This document shows positions 24,130-36,563 of a stretch of DNA of 64,000 bases, piece after piece (positions within the stretch are counted from its first letter, which is position 1; every line of letters starts with the position of its first letter). The notes below the pieces were generated by a model, which made no database searches, had not been told where the DNA came from, and worked only from the letters and a program-made list of their open reading frames with translations. The position numbers and the translations under genes were made by a program. Source of the DNA: Excoecaria cochinchinensis (lineage: Eukaryota; Streptophyta; Magnoliopsida; Malpighiales; Euphorbiaceae). The DNA lies in the NCBI GenBank assembly GCA_947683425.1, contig CANTUQ010000008.1, forward strand, positions 3,332,501 to 3,396,500, written 5' to 3'.

Positions 24130-24457
24130 TGAACTGTGAACGTGAACCTCAGCGTTGATGTGAAAAGGTAAGAGCAGGTCATTAAATTTGCTTCATGTAT
24201 ACGAGTTATTTTTAGGGGAAGGAGAGCTGGTGCGAATATGAGACCTACCAACATACCAAAATCAGGTCTTATCAGTCTATTTGTTATTTTTCATGATCTG
24301 TATATTTACTGATATGTCAATTAATAAATGAAAAACGATAGATTTTTTTCTAAAATTAGAATTTACAATTGAAAAAATTGGTATATGTCAATATATATAC
24401 ATAAATTAGAAATTAGTATTTATCGTTAAGATGTCTCTATATGACTAGTGTATATAA
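24130..24457. other. Intergenic DNA before the copia element
   Basis: AT-rich sequence with no feature I can support. It contains the upstream region of the O-methyltransferase pseudogene. GTTAA at 24458-24462 is the copia target-site copy. Confidence 0.5.
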
Positions 24458-24462
24458 GTTAA

Positions 24463-25005
24463 TGAAAGGAGAAAAACATACACATATACTTATATGGAGG
24501 TAAAATAATGAGTTTATATGCTACCTACCTCTTGTGGCACAAATACTTTGGTGGAAACGTTTACAATGATCCCTTCTAGCATCACTGGTCCGACTGATAT
24601 CTACGAGCGGGATAACAGCAACTAAACCACAGTCTAAAAGCCACTTGGAGTGAAAAGCAAGTGAGAGTAAAAACCGACAGAGTTTCAGTATAAAAATTTA
24701 TTCTTATATTTTTTTTTTATTTTCCTTTTTTACCTATTTATAAAGAGCATCCTGCTCTTAATAAGGAAGGTAACTTTTGAAGGTAATCAACAGGGCAGTT
24801 ACAATATTTATGAGGAAAGTTGAACCATTAATAGGAAAGTTACACATTTGAAAATGGTAACTTCCCTTTTCAAATTCCTCTTAATTAAGGGAAAACCCCT
24901 TAATTAAAGGACCTGATTTGGAGGTCTTTCCATATTTGTGTAATTCCCATACTGATATGGATTCGGGTTCATATCGGAAGTCATAGGCGTATCCAGACTC
25001 CACCA
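24463..25005 (-). repeat. 3' LTR of the copia element
   Basis: Starts TGAAAGGAGAAAAACATACA and ends GACTCCACCA. It aligns along its length with 31931-32473 with scattered substitutions. Confidence 0.95.
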
Positions 25006-26050
25006 TCTCCCACTCGCACATGACGGAACGATTTCCAGTTATACAGGCAGATAGACCGTGTGACCAACATACATCAAGAGCACTAATACTATACACCTAT
25101 TAGGGATATATAGCATATAGAAAAGACGATATCCTCTTATTCACGTATGCCTAACCCTAGATTGCCTTCTCATATTCACTGTTTTAACTTATAATCTCAT
25201 AAGACAATTTTCGTATTCACTATTATGTCTCTACTTATAAAGACCATAATATGCTAGCCGGCGAACCACGAAATAACTGAATGTAATGTAAAGTTTATAT
25301 TCCCTTCTTATTATATGCCATCTATCAAGATTCAGCTCGCTTTTCTAGTTAGGTCCGCCAGGCACAAATTATCCCATGGCCTCTTAGAGACTAACTAAGT
25401 TAGCCACACTGAACCATACTTCAGGAATAAGTTAAGGGTTCTAAGGGTTGAAATATGGTAGGGTCACATAAGCACACATGGTATAAAACATGTGTTATGG
25501 TATTCATTCCTTCCCTTAAAGGAACGCATGTCTCACAGAAACACCATATAGAAGCATAAGATTGCGATGCGCCGAAGCATCCAACTTTGGTCCACTTACT
25601 TGAGGACTACTTCTGTCTTTTTAGATAGAATATGGTACTTACATTTAACTCACCATACGATTACATTCAATCCTTATTTAGATCTCAATCTAAAGCATAC
25701 AAAATTATGTATGTCTTTATCTCGCACCTTAACAAAACAAATCTTGTATTTCTGCAAGATGGAACTTTTATTTTGAACAAGCTCTCGAGCAATCTCATAT
25801 GTTCAAAATTCGCCTCATCTTAATTTTTGCCAACTCATTGACTTAACTAAGCTAACCACCCTTGTGAGTGGGCCATTTCTCTATCCAACATGCTCAATCT
25901 CATACAAATAACAACAAATATTTACACATAAACATTCACACTCATGTATTGCCAATAATAAACTTTGTGATTATTCATAAATAATAACGTTAAGGAATTA
26001 TAAAAATAAAATAGTACCGATTAAATTCTACGCAAACCTCGATATCTAAT
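25006..26050. other. Polypurine tract and 3' non-coding part of the copia element
   Basis: The purine-rich tract on the minus strand abuts the LTR (25006-25020). The remaining kilobase up to the RNase H end has no coding signal in either strand. Confidence 0.6.
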
Positions 26051-26057
26051 GTGTTTC

Positions 26058-27500
26058 TCAAAACACATCTCTCATTACAGGTTTACTCAATGGATCTGCA
26101 TGCATAGAAACGTACTGTAAGTTTACTTCTCCTCGTGCAACTATATCTCTCATGTATTGATACTTAAAGTCGATATCCTTAACTCTACTATAAGCTATCG
26201 ACGATTGACTGTCATTGGTTCCTTTGAGGCAATTACTCTTAAATGGTTCATAAACCATTTTAGCTAAACTGTCTCTTATACTGCAGCCAAGGAAGCAAAA
26301 AATTTAGCTTCCATTGTTGATAGGGCTACACATATTTACTTCTTGCTATTCATATGAGATGGCACTCTTACCAAGCAAGAATAAAAAACCTGAATTGGAT
26401 TTCTTCTCATCCACATCTCCTGCCCAATCAATATCTATGTATTCTCTCAATTGCAGATCATTGCCTTAAAAACAGAGAGAATAATCTGTTGTACCTTTGA
26501 GGTATTAAAGTATCCTTTCAACTACTTTCCAATGTGCTTCGCCTAGGTTAGATTGATATCTACTCACCATGGCCATAGCATAACATATATCAGTTCTTGT
26601 ACACAACATAGCATACAAAAAACTACCCACAGCATTGGCATATGGAACGTTCTTCGTACGTTTTATCTCCTTCGGCATCTTAGGACAAATCTCTTTGTTG
26701 AGAAACTGAGTCTTAGCAATAGGGTTATCTATGGATTTGCAGCTTTGTATATTAAATCATTCAATTACTTTGTTGATATATTTCTCTTAAGAACAACAAT
26801 ATTCAACTTCAAGAATGTAATATGCTTGACATATCTTTTATCTCAAAGTTGGACAATAACCAATTTTTTATTATATTTACGTACCTTTTGTTATTTTTAG
26901 CTATGAGTATGTCGTCTACATACAAAATCAGAATGACAAATTCACTTTTAGAGCTTTTGCTATAAATGCAATATCAATCATGTTGAATCCATTCAACATC
27001 ATTGTATCATGAAATCTCAAATACCATTATCTTGAATACTGCTTGAGGCCATAAATTGATCTCTTCAATCTACAAACCTTATGTTCGCTGCCTATTTCAA
27101 TGAAACCTACAGGTTGATCCATATAGATTTCTTCATACTATTCTCTATTGAGAAAATCAGTCTTTACATCCATTTGATATACCTGTAGGTCTAAACTTGC
27201 CACTATGGCCAGAATTACCCTTATGGACGTAAATTTTACAACAGGTAAGAAAGTCTCTTCGTAGTCAATCCCTTCCTGTTGTGTAACCCCTTAGCAACTA
27301 GCCGAGGCTTGTATCTTTCGATACTACCATTAGCTTTTCACTTCACCTTGAGAATCCACTTATTCCCAATAGGTTTGTGTCCTTCAGGTAGATCAACCAG
27401 TTCCCAAATATGATTTGATCTCATAGATATCATTTTTTCTTCCATTGTTTTAATCCATTTTTCTTTAGATGGCCATAAAAGAGCTTCTTGAACATTTTTA
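26058..27500 (-). pseudogene. Copia reverse transcriptase and RNase H, degenerate
   Basis: Reading the minus strand with stops, 27060-27180 gives YEEIYMDQPVGF and CRLKRSIYGLKQ, hallmarks of copia reverse transcriptase. The RNase H part at 26058-26560 gives YIDIDWAGDVDEKKS and the C-terminal KDIDFKYQYMRDIVARGEV. Frames are broken by stops and shifts, so no active enzyme could be made. It follows the integrase region directly, as in an intact copia polyprotein. Confidence 0.88.
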
Positions 27501-27870
27501 GGCTCTTCCTCATCCTATGGGGTAACTAAAAGAGCTTCGTTCGAGCCTTCGATCTCAAATTGTCGGCGAAAAACACTTTTCTTTTTAGATTTACGCAGTT
27601 CTGAATCTTAATAAACATATATCATATATTCATACTCCCACTGGGGTCTTGTTTCATACTCCCACTGGAGTCAAGAATACTCCCACTGAAATCAGGGTCT
27701 CGAACATCTGGATCATTTGGTGGAGGAAAGTCTTGACCCTCTTTCTCTAATTCCCTCCCACTCGGATGGAGTGATTCTGATGGTTCTTCTTCTTCCTATG
27801 TTTCATAAAAAGTGAAATCTGGATTCACTTCGCCCAATTTTGGAAATTCATTCTCTAAGAATATGACATC

Positions 27871-29000
27871 TCATGATTTAAATTCTATCATAGTACCATT
27901 TTCCTGTTTACCCATGAAATTGTATCCTTTTGATACTTCAGAATATCTCACAAAGATACTCTTTTTATCTCTTAGTCCCAATTTATCAAATTTACTTGAG
28001 GTATCATGAACGCAATCAGTATAACCCCAAGGTTGTAAATGGTTTAGGTCAGGCTGTCGATTAGTCCACATCTCATATGGTGTGGATGTGACAGATTTGG
28101 AGGGCACGCAGTTTAGAACATATATATTAATTAATATAGCATCTCCCCAATAGGAGATTGAAAAATTTGCCTCTGCCATCATAGATCTAACCATATCAAG
28201 GAGAGTCCTATTTCTCCTTTCCGCAACACCATTTTGTTGCGGAGTTCTAGGAATGGACAACTGATGCTCAATCCCTCTTTCATCACATAAAGCTTTAAAT
28301 TCATCTGAAAGATATTTCCGACCTCAGTCAGTTCTCAAAACTTTAATCCTTTTGTCTAATTGATTCTCAACAAAATTCATATAAGTCTTGAAGCAACCAA
28401 ATGCTTTTGACTTATGAGAAATCAAATAAACATGGTCATACCCAGTATAGTCATCTATAAATGTGATGAAATAATAGGCCTCATGCCTTGCTCTCACATT
28501 CATCGGACAATATATGTCAGAATGAACTAATTGCAATGGAATTATGGATCTAGTTCCTTTTCTGAACGGTTTTCTAACCATTTTTCCTTTAAAGCAGTGC
28601 TCACACGTAAGCAATTTAACCTTATTTAAATCACCAAGTAAACCCATTTTAGCTAACCGGCTCTTTCAGTCTTACCCGATTTGGTTTAATTTTAGCATGC
28701 CATATTTTCACATTGTTCTCATAACTATATGAAGAGGAAGGAATTTAAAGAAAAAAAATAGTTTTCTTCAAATAGTCATGGTGCACATCCATAACAATAA
28801 AATCATTCAACACTTAACTAGAACCATAATAATTATCATTTAAGCTTAAGCATGTATTGTTATCCTCAAAATGTAAATTTTAAATAAATTTCAATAAAGT
28901 AAGAACAGAAATATAACTTTTAACAAAGGTATCTCGTTCCCTTATTATATGGTTTATTGATCCTAAATCTATCACCCACAAAGAATAAAATTCAGAATTG
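27871..29000 (-). pseudogene. Copia protease and integrase, degenerate
   Basis: Minus strand: near 28950 a protease-like DLGSINHI replaces the expected D-S-G active site. 28324-28647 holds the pre-integrase CEHC knuckle and the DDE integrase start QLVHSDIYCPM and YFITFIDDYTGY. After a stop, 27871-28260 continues with IPRTPQQNGVAERRNRTL, the third catalytic block. Stops and a lost protease serine show inactivation. Confidence 0.9.
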
Positions 29001-29029
29001 GATACTCATATTTCACTCACTATTGAATC

Positions 29030-29892
29030 AGAATAGTGTATTTGTTTGGGCACAATGCAGCCTCTTGCATAATATCCTTTATGTGGGCAATTAAAACATT
29101 TCACTCTTGAAACGTTTTCCTTCTTTTTGCCTTTTGACCTTTTGTGATTCTATTTCACTTTTTGCTTTTTAGGGTTATTGAGCCTTTTCTTTATCCTATT
29201 TTTGAAGCTTCGTTTATTATTCTGATTAGAACTCATTCTATCAGAATGGGACTGTGCCATATGCACTTCAACATTGACCTTAATCGCTGTCAATTAGCCT
29301 TTTTCAAGCTCCAAATGACAAGCGACATCCTCAAATGTCTCAATGCTTGTCCGCTTGAGTTAGTTGCATCTTTATATGCTCACAACTCTTAAGTAAGGAA
29401 CGGATAACAGTTTGGACTTGCTGCTCGTCAGTCAACTTATGACCAATCTTACTAATCTCATTTATATTTTTCATCTCTCATAGATGTTTTCACATAGAAT
29501 GATCAGACTTTTTCTTATTAGTATCAAATTTAATCACTAATGATTTGAGCTTAGTCAGAGACATACCTCTTAACTTCTCTCACAAAGCGATCCACAAATT
29601 TATTGCATTTTAATACTTGTTGAATTGCTTAGTGATGCCATCGTACATTGCACTTAGCAAGATAATGTGAGAGTGGAATTCTTCTTTTTCCATGCCACAT
29701 AGGCATTTTGGTCCCACTATACTGGGGTGTAGTACCATCCTCAGGTTCAGCTATAACCAAACTTAAGGGTTAAAGAGCCTCTTACTCTTCAAACATATAC
29801 TGGATTCTCATACTCTAGATTTCACAATTGTCACCATTCATCTTTATATCTTTATTAAGTTTGGTAGCAATTGACTTGGAAACAATATCCAT
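29030..29892 (-). pseudogene. Copia gag, degenerate
   Basis: On the minus strand a frame opens at 29892 with MDIVSKSIATKLNKD and continues with stops. Near 29045-29100 it reads CFNCPHKGYYARGC, a nucleocapsid zinc knuckle whose histidine is replaced by tyrosine. It lies between the leader and the protease, as expected for gag. Confidence 0.75.
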
Positions 29893-30417
29893 TAGGATCC
29901 TCTGATCTCAAATGGAACAATGTTGCACAATTTTAAAAGAGATAAGGCAATACATGCTATTTACTACGCATCTAAAATAATAACCTAATATAGCTTTCTA
30001 TTAGACTTTAATTCAAAAAGGCTACTAATAGTATCCAATTACCCTCTAAGTCCTAATGTCCATCCTTATAAGTTAAAATTTCATGCATAGTAAATTTGAA
30101 TTATTGGATTATTAAGTTTTTAAACTTAAAAGGAGAATAACATTGGTTTTAATTTATTAAGCCTCTACTTAATAAATATGCAATTATTTTACTCATAAAA
30201 TAATGCAAGGTAATTAACAGTTAAACAAACACATTTATTATAAAGTTAAATGCCATCATATTAAACAAACATATTTATTCATAAATAAAATCCAATAATC
30301 CAAAATAAGACCCTCATGTCAAATAATAATAAGAAATATAAGTCCTATTAAAATGAAAAATAAATGCTAACTTTATAATTTTTGACACATATGTCAACTA
30401 GATAATAAGTGAAGATT

Positions 30418-30915
30418 TCACAAAATCTTTATATGGACTAGGGTAGACATAATGACCCTCCTCAACAACGAAGAAGATACACTTCTAGACCATTCATGAA
30501 ACCATGGACAATTCACATTACGTCCATTCCTCAATGTCATAACAGATTTAGTGTCCGTCCTGAACACTCCTCTTCTAGCAACCCTCAACATAAACTGGAT
30601 AATAGCCTTTTTATAAGATCCAACTCCTGTATCCCACACATCTTTTATCAAGTTCTTTAGAACCGGATGGTGCTTAAAAGAGTCGATCAACACCTTAATC
30701 AACTCAGTATTATCTCTTCCTCTACCCAAACCACCTATCCAAATGCAATCTTGCATATGTTCATGCATAAACACAATGTGATGCGTTATTACATCAAGGT
30801 CATCAGCTCGCATATCCTTACACATCCTCATATTTCGAAACTTATGCACCTTTGCATTCATCCGAGCAATACCCTGAGGAGTCCGAGGAATCAAAAGAGT
30901 CCTTATCATCACCAT
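30418..30915 (-). CDS. Unrecognised 165-codon ORF in the copia leader
   Basis: Seen: an uninterrupted minus-strand frame between the primer-binding site and gag, starting MVMIRTLLIPRTPQGIAR. It is rich in Met, Arg, His and Ile, with no transmembrane segment or known motif I recognise. The gag and pol frames of the same element are riddled with stops, which makes an intact frame here notable, though 165 codons can survive by chance. It could be a leader ORF of the retrotransposon, a fragment of a captured gene, or noise. I assign no function. Confidence 0.3.
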   Translation of the reverse strand: MVMIRTLLIPRTPQGIARMNAKVHKFRNMRMCKDMRADDLDVITHHIVFMHEHMQDCIWIGGLGRGRDNTELIKVLIDSFKHHPVLKNLIKDVWDTGVGSYKKAIIQFMLRVARRGVFRTDTKSVMTLRNGRNVNCPWFHEWSRSVSSSLLRRVIMSTLVHIKIL

Positions 30916-31180
30916 TTCTATAACACATTATAGAAACATAATATAGTTAATACACTCATGTATAAACACATATGATTGAAACACATTTCAATCAACAATA
31001 AGGACATATCCTCAAAATTTTTCAAAAAATATTTTTCAAAATTATTTAAAGGCAGAAAACACATTGTCTACAATTTTATAATATTTTAATAATTCAAAAA
31101 TAAGAATTTATTTTTTGGTCATTAAAAAAATTTGGAAAAATGACCAAAAAATAGAAAAATTTTAAAAAATTGATCTGTAA
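30916..31180. other. AT-rich leader segment of the copia element
   Basis: AT-rich, A-tract-bearing sequence between the leader ORF and the ACGTG-rich repeats. No feature supported. Confidence 0.4.
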
Positions 31181-31209
31181 AAAATCAGAGTTGATTCGGT
31201 AGTCGGATT

Positions 31210-31610
31210 AGGCCGCACGCGCCCATACATGCCGCCGAAGGGAGGACTGATGCGCCTACGTGCCATCACGCACACCACACGTGCCTCCCACTTGTCCCAC
31301 CATATGTCACAACCACAATGTGACACGTGTCCAAATGTGGTTAGTCCATTTGTCGCCCATGTGGTAATATACTATTGGGCCATATGTCAGTACGTGGCAC
31401 GACATCGTTTGTCCATGTGTCACCCCCTGACTGACCCACGTGGCACTTTGTGGACATATCACTGCCACATGGCTTGATCTGGGTTAGCCACGTGGCAGAA
31501 TCCGATTGGGCCACCTGTCTACAGTGACGCATCACTATAAACTCGTGTTTACGCGTATGTAGGCCACTGCCCACGCACACGCGTCCAACGTGTGGCAGCG
31601 CATGTATACC
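31210..31610. repeat. Degenerate CACGTG/ACGTGGCA-rich repeats in the copia leader
   Basis: A GC-richer block in which words such as CCACGTGGCA, GACACGTGTCC, CATATGTCA and CCATGTGTCA recur at intervals of roughly 20-40 bases. It lies a few hundred bases downstream of the primer-binding site in the element's own orientation. ACGTG cores resemble plant G-box/ABRE sites. Regulatory function is only a guess. Confidence 0.6.
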
Positions 31611-31930
31611 AGGCGCCGCTTTTTAGATAGATTTAGGGCGCCGAATTTCTGCCGGTGGGGGATTTTTAGGGTCTGTAATTTCAACAGTGTGGTCAAATAT
31701 TACAAATCCCAATTTCTAGTATAGTGTTTTGAACACCCATATTCATACCCTCGAATCACAATGTACACATACGCGATTTTATAGTAGAAAAATATATACA
31801 AATATTTATTTTAACACAAAAATAAATTTATTGTGTTCATGCATCCTAAATCTATCAATTTTACACATAAAATTTTAGATCTATTTTTAGCCACATGCCA
31901 GGACACTGAAAACGACGGCTCTGATACCAA

Positions 31931-32473
31931 TGAAGGGAGAAAAACATACACATATGCTTATATGGAGGTAACATAATCAGGTTATATACTACCTACCTCT
32001 TATAGCATAGATACTTTGATGAAAACGTTTACAAGGATCCCTTCTGGCGTCATTGGTTCAGGTGATATCCACGAATGGGATAACGGCAACTAAATCAAAG
32101 TCTAAAAGCCCCTTGGAGTGAAAAGCAAGCGAGAGAAAAAACTGACAGAGTTTCAGTAGAAGAATTTTTTCTTATATCTTTCTTTGATTTTCCTTTTTTT
32201 CCTATTTATAGAGAGCCTCATGCTCTTAATAAGGAATATAACTTATGAAAGTAATCAATAGGGTAGTTACAATATTTATGAGGAAAGTTACACTATTAAT
32301 AGGGGAGTTACACATTTGAAAATGGTAACTTCCCTTTTCAAATTCCTCTTAATTAAGGGAAAAATCCTTCATTAAAGGACGTGATATGAAGCTCTTTCCA
32401 TATTTGTGTAATTCCCATACTGACATGGATTCGGGTCTATATCGAAAGTCATGGGCGTATCCAGACTCTATCA
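31931..32473 (-). repeat. 5' LTR of the copia element
   Basis: Starts TGAAGGGAGAAAAACATACA and ends GACTCTATCA. It has the same length as the other LTR (543 bp). The primer-binding site (31922-31929) lies one base away. Confidence 0.95.
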
Positions 32474-32635
32474 GTTAACAATTAAATGTTGCATTGTAAA
32501 AGAAAATAACTATTAAATATTGTATAAACATGTGTCTTATTTAGTAGCTACTTTGAAAAAGGTAGGTGTGATATCCTCGGTAAGTTTAATATAAAATATA
32601 TGAATAAATTTGAATTATTGAATGGAAAAAAAAAA

Positions 32636-34602
32636 GGTAAAGGGTTTTTTTGCCTTTGAACTTTTTGAAATTGAGTGAAAATGTTGTCAAACATTTTTTT
32701 GTCGGTTTTTATCTTTAAACTCAGTTTAATGGTTGGAAAATACTTTTACGATGAACGGAAAGTCCAGCTAGCAAATAGTATTAACGGCAGTCAATCACGC
32801 GTCAACACATGTCAAACATCTTTTCTCGTCACATTGTTGACTTGGACGCTCCCCCTCTCTCTGCAAATCAATGGCAGTTCCGTACTCTCTTTTCACACCC
32901 ATTTTCTTTTTCCTTTTTTATTTTTCTTTCTTACTACAGATCTCTTAAAATTTAAATTTTTTTTTGAATATAAACTCATTGTAAAAGAATAAACAAATAA
33001 ACATATAAAATTTTTGATTTTCTAAGAATTTGAAAACATATGGTTTGATTGATAAAAATTGCAGACTATGAATTTGAGAGTGATTTTATAAAAAAACAAA
33101 GTTGCAAACATTGCAAAATTAGAGCTTAATTTGTTAGATCTCCATATCTAAAAATATAATAACAAACCTATAATTTGGTTCAATCAAATAATTAGTTTTG
33201 TTGTGTTTTGATAATCTGTTAAAAAATTGTTAGCGTTTAAAAAAAAGAACAAAAATTGTTCTTTTTATGTGGAGATAAAAGAAAGTAAGGGATATGAATT
33301 TTTTTTAAATAAAGGAAGAAAAAACAACAACAAACAAACAATGCCATTGCTATTAGCGGTGTGCATCAATCGAGTTCGGGTCAATCCGAACTGAACCGAA
33401 ATAACTCGACACCGAAATATATCCAAAATTCTCACCCGAACCGACCCTAAATATTACTAGGGCCCCGAACCGATGAACCCAAAAAAATTTGAGCCCCAAA
33501 CCGATGAACCCGACCAACCCAATAAAAGAAAACATTAAGGCAGAAATCAAATACAACATCCAACAAAAACAACCCATATCTCATAAATAACAAATCCAAC
33601 ATCTAGTAAACACCAACAAATCCAAAGTAAACATAAACAACAAATCCAACATCCAGCAAAAATAACCAAGATCTTAAAATGAAGCAAACTATCATAAACT
33701 AAGGCAAAAAAAACTCAGATCAACCATACAAAATCCAAATCCCCCCCCCCCCAAATAAAAAAGAAGACCGAGATCGGCTTCTGTCCTCTCTGCTTCTTGC
33801 TGTTGGTAGAAAGGCAAGACGGGTACTGACAAGTGACCAGCAATGGCAAAAGAGGAGGAGGGATAGAGAGAGAGAGAGAGAAAGAGAAGAAGAAAATGAA
33901 GATCGAGAAAAAGAGAAGAAAAAGAAGAAGATAGAGAGAGAGGTAGGGAGAGAAGAAGATGCCGATCGAAGAAGATAAAGATAGACAGAGAGAGGGAGGG
34001 AGAGTGTGTGTCGGTATAGATGAAAAAAAAGAGGTTTATATAGTATTTCGGTCAGATCGGGTATTTGGGTTAATCGGGTAGGTTTGGGTTTTGCGCACCT
34101 CTAATTGCTATCATCCCTCAACAGCGCAACAAGAGCTTCAGGAACAAACTGCAAAGGGAACAAATTGAATCTATTATCAATTCATTATTTTTCACAAGTG
34201 AAAAAAATTATTTCTTTTCAACTTAATTTCTTGAATTTACAAAAGAGTTATAGAAAAATCAAGTTATGTGCATCAAAAAAGAAAGAAATATAAAATGGAT
34301 AGGAACTTGATTTGTAGAGAGTAGGGAACTGCCTTTGATTTGCAAAGAGGGAGAGGGAGGGAGGGAGAGAGAGAGAGAGAGAAAGAGAGATAGGGTCCAA
34401 GTCAGCAATCTAACTAGAAAAGATGTTTGCCACGTGTCGATGCTTGATTGGTTGTCGTTACTAGCTTAATTTTTCGTCTATCGTGAGAATATTTTCCAAC
34501 CATTAAACTGAATTTAGGGATAAAAACCTATAAAAAAAAAGTTTGAGAACATTTTCACTCATTTTCAAAAAATTCGAGTGCAAAAAAAAAAACCCTTATC
34601 CC
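32636..34602. mobile_element. Long-TIR (Mutator-like) non-autonomous element
   Basis: The left arm (about 32636-32872) and the right arm (about 34345-34602, inverted) match over more than 200 bases, for example GAGTGAAAATGTT, TCAGTTTAATGGTTGGAAAA and CAAACATCTTTTCT in both. Such long arms suggest a Mutator-like element. Flanking bases are A-rich (AAAAAAAAA versus ATAAAAAAA), so the 9-bp target duplication is not decisive. No transposase frame. A hAT MITE is nested at 33354-34103. Confidence 0.8.
33354..34103. mobile_element. hAT-type MITE nested in the long-TIR element
   Basis: Ends TAGCGGTGTGCA and, inverted, TAGAGGTGCGCA; flanks ATTGCTAT (33346-33353) and ATTGCTAT (34104-34111) are an exact 8-bp duplication. 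The interior has CGGGT/ACCCGAAC words near both ends, a C-run at 33742-33752 and GA-rich tracts (33855-34010). No ORF of note. Confidence 0.93.
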
Positions 34603-34943
34603 ATAAAAAAATAATATCTACTGATCCATCAATCTATATTTGTTGACGTATGATATGTTTAATGTACCAAAAATATACTAGAAAATGTAGTTTTATTTAT
34701 TTTTTTTTTATTAATATTGGGTGGTCCAAATAATTTGATACTTATTTGATTTAAACAAAATTTTAAATTCGAATATTGTAACTGACGAAAGAATGTTGTG
34801 ATAACTTTATTTCCTATAGTGGGATGACTTGATAAAACCAAATAATACCAGTAAGTATGCCACACACACATATATATATATAATAATTAGTTTTTATATT
34901 TAGAAAACAAAGTAGTGATTTATATTTAGTGAATACCTTTATT

Positions 34944-36092
34944 TAGGGGTGACCAAAAAAACTGTTGGATTTGGTTAACCGATAAATCGAACCAAAATCA
35001 ATTCGAAAAAAAAAAGTTAATCAAACCGATTTTAATGGTTAACGGTTAATATTTTTAAAAAATTGATATTAATGGATTGGCTTATTTTTTTGGCTTATAA
35101 ACTGGTTAATCGAACCGATAACCGATATATAAATACTCCTATAATATATATATATATATTACAATTTTTTTATTTCATTGTTTTCATATTTAATTATTTA
35201 TATTCCTTTAATTTTCATTACTTTAAAATTTATTTTAATTTTTGTAAAAAAATATTTTAGTTAATTTATTAATTGTTCAATATATCCATATTTAGTATTT
35301 ATTATTATTTCTTAATTTATCAATTTTTCATTAATGAAAATTAAAATATATTCGAAAAGTTATTTAATACTAATATAATAACTAAAATTTTCAATAATTT
35401 AAAAAAAAACTAAAATTTTTAATATATCTGAAAATAATGTGTGTTAAGTTAAAAAAAATAAAAAAAAAAGAGTTGTTAGCATTGGATGGATCTATTTTAA
35501 TAATTTTGCATTTTTTAGTATTTTCGCTATACTTTTTTCATTATTCTAATTATTTTGAAGTTTTGAATTTTTTTTTAATTGGCGATTAATAAGTATAACC
35601 GTTCGTCTAATTGGCTGTATCTATTTTAATAATTTTGCATTTTTAAGTATTTTTGCTACACTTTTTTCATTATCCTAATTATTTTGAAGTTTTAATTTTT
35701 TTTTAATTGGCGATTAATAAGTATAACCGTCCATCTAATTAGGGTGATTATGAACCGGTTAATTTATTTACTTATTAAGTTTTAATTTTTAAAAATAAAG
35801 TTACTTATATTTATCAAAAACTTTTATTTTAACAATAATGATGTTATATTATAGTGAAAAAATTTTAATTTTTAACTATTTTGAACATTTTAATTTTATT
35901 TATAAATATATCTTATAATTATAATGGTTAACCGAAAAATATTGGTTAACTGATCCGAAAAATCGAAACCGATGGATTGGTTAACTGATTGTAACGGACT
36001 GATTAATAGTTATTATTTTAAAAAAATTGATATTAATAGACTGATTTTTTTCGGAACTCATGGACCGGTTAACTAGTCCATGCTCACTCCTA
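34944..36092. mobile_element. hAT-like element of the GGTTAACC family (long version)
   Basis: Begins TAGGGGTGACCAAAAAAACT and ends, inverted, TAGGAGTGAGCATGGACTAG. Subterminal parts are rich in GGTTAACCGA words and the interior resembles the copies at 36564 and 44909. The flanking 8-mers do not match, so the borders are less certain. It contains a tandem duplication (35491-35747). Confidence 0.75.
35491..35747. repeat. Two-copy tandem duplication, period 129 bp
   Basis: Copies start TCTATTTTAATAATTTTGCA at 35491 and 35620 and run through TGGCGATTAATAAGTATAAC in both. This explains part of the extra length of this hAT copy relative to its relatives. Confidence 0.9.
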
Positions 36093-36563
36093 TATGGCTT
36101 TACTCATAATATAAAAATATATTGGGTGTTTAATAAGTTGATTATAATGTCAAAAAAGAAACTAAACTGTAATTCGAGACGAATAATAAACAAAGTGAAA
36201 CTTTTTTTTTCTTTTAAGATGAAGAAAGTATAGAATGTTTGAAATTTTTTTTTTTTTTTTTAATAGGAGAATAAATTTTCAATTGCGTTTGTAAATTATA
36301 TAGGACTCGAATCTAATTATTTAAATATTTTTTTCATTTGAAATTCAGAAATTTTCTCTGAATGTATAAACGTAATTTAGATATTTAATTTAAAATAAGA
36401 TCTTATATATTAGAGTGTTTAGTAATTTAGTATCTTTAATTTGTTTGTAGTTTTTTCCAAAATTATTTAATTATACAACTTAACTTTATGAATAACATTT
36501 TACGTACTTGAAATTGAAAAAAATACTTTATTATTTATCTAAATTTAGCGATGTGCACATAAT

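Larger units (their letters stand above)
24463..32473 (-). mobile_element. Ty1/copia LTR retrotransposon, complete ends, decayed genes
   Basis: Seen: two direct 543-bp LTRs (24463-25005 and 31931-32473), each TG...CA, flanked by identical 5-bp repeats GTTAA (24458-24462 and 32474-32478). Next to the right LTR is TGATACCA, the complement of TGGTATCA, the usual initiator-Met tRNA primer site, preceded by GGCTC. Next to the left LTR the minus strand is purine-rich (GAGTGGGAGA), the polypurine tract. On the minus strand the order is gag, protease, integrase, reverse transcriptase, RNase H, which defines copia. The pol frames contain several stops, and the LTRs differ at many sites, so this is an old insertion of 8011 bp. 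Confidence 0.97.

Noticed and set aside
30667..30933. 88-codon plus-strand frame
   Set aside because: Antisense to the copia leader ORF, with no independent support.
34944..36092. An 8-bp target duplication for this hAT-like element
   Set aside because: The flanks CCTTTATT and TATGGCTT do not match at the positions implied by the terminal repeats, so none is claimed.
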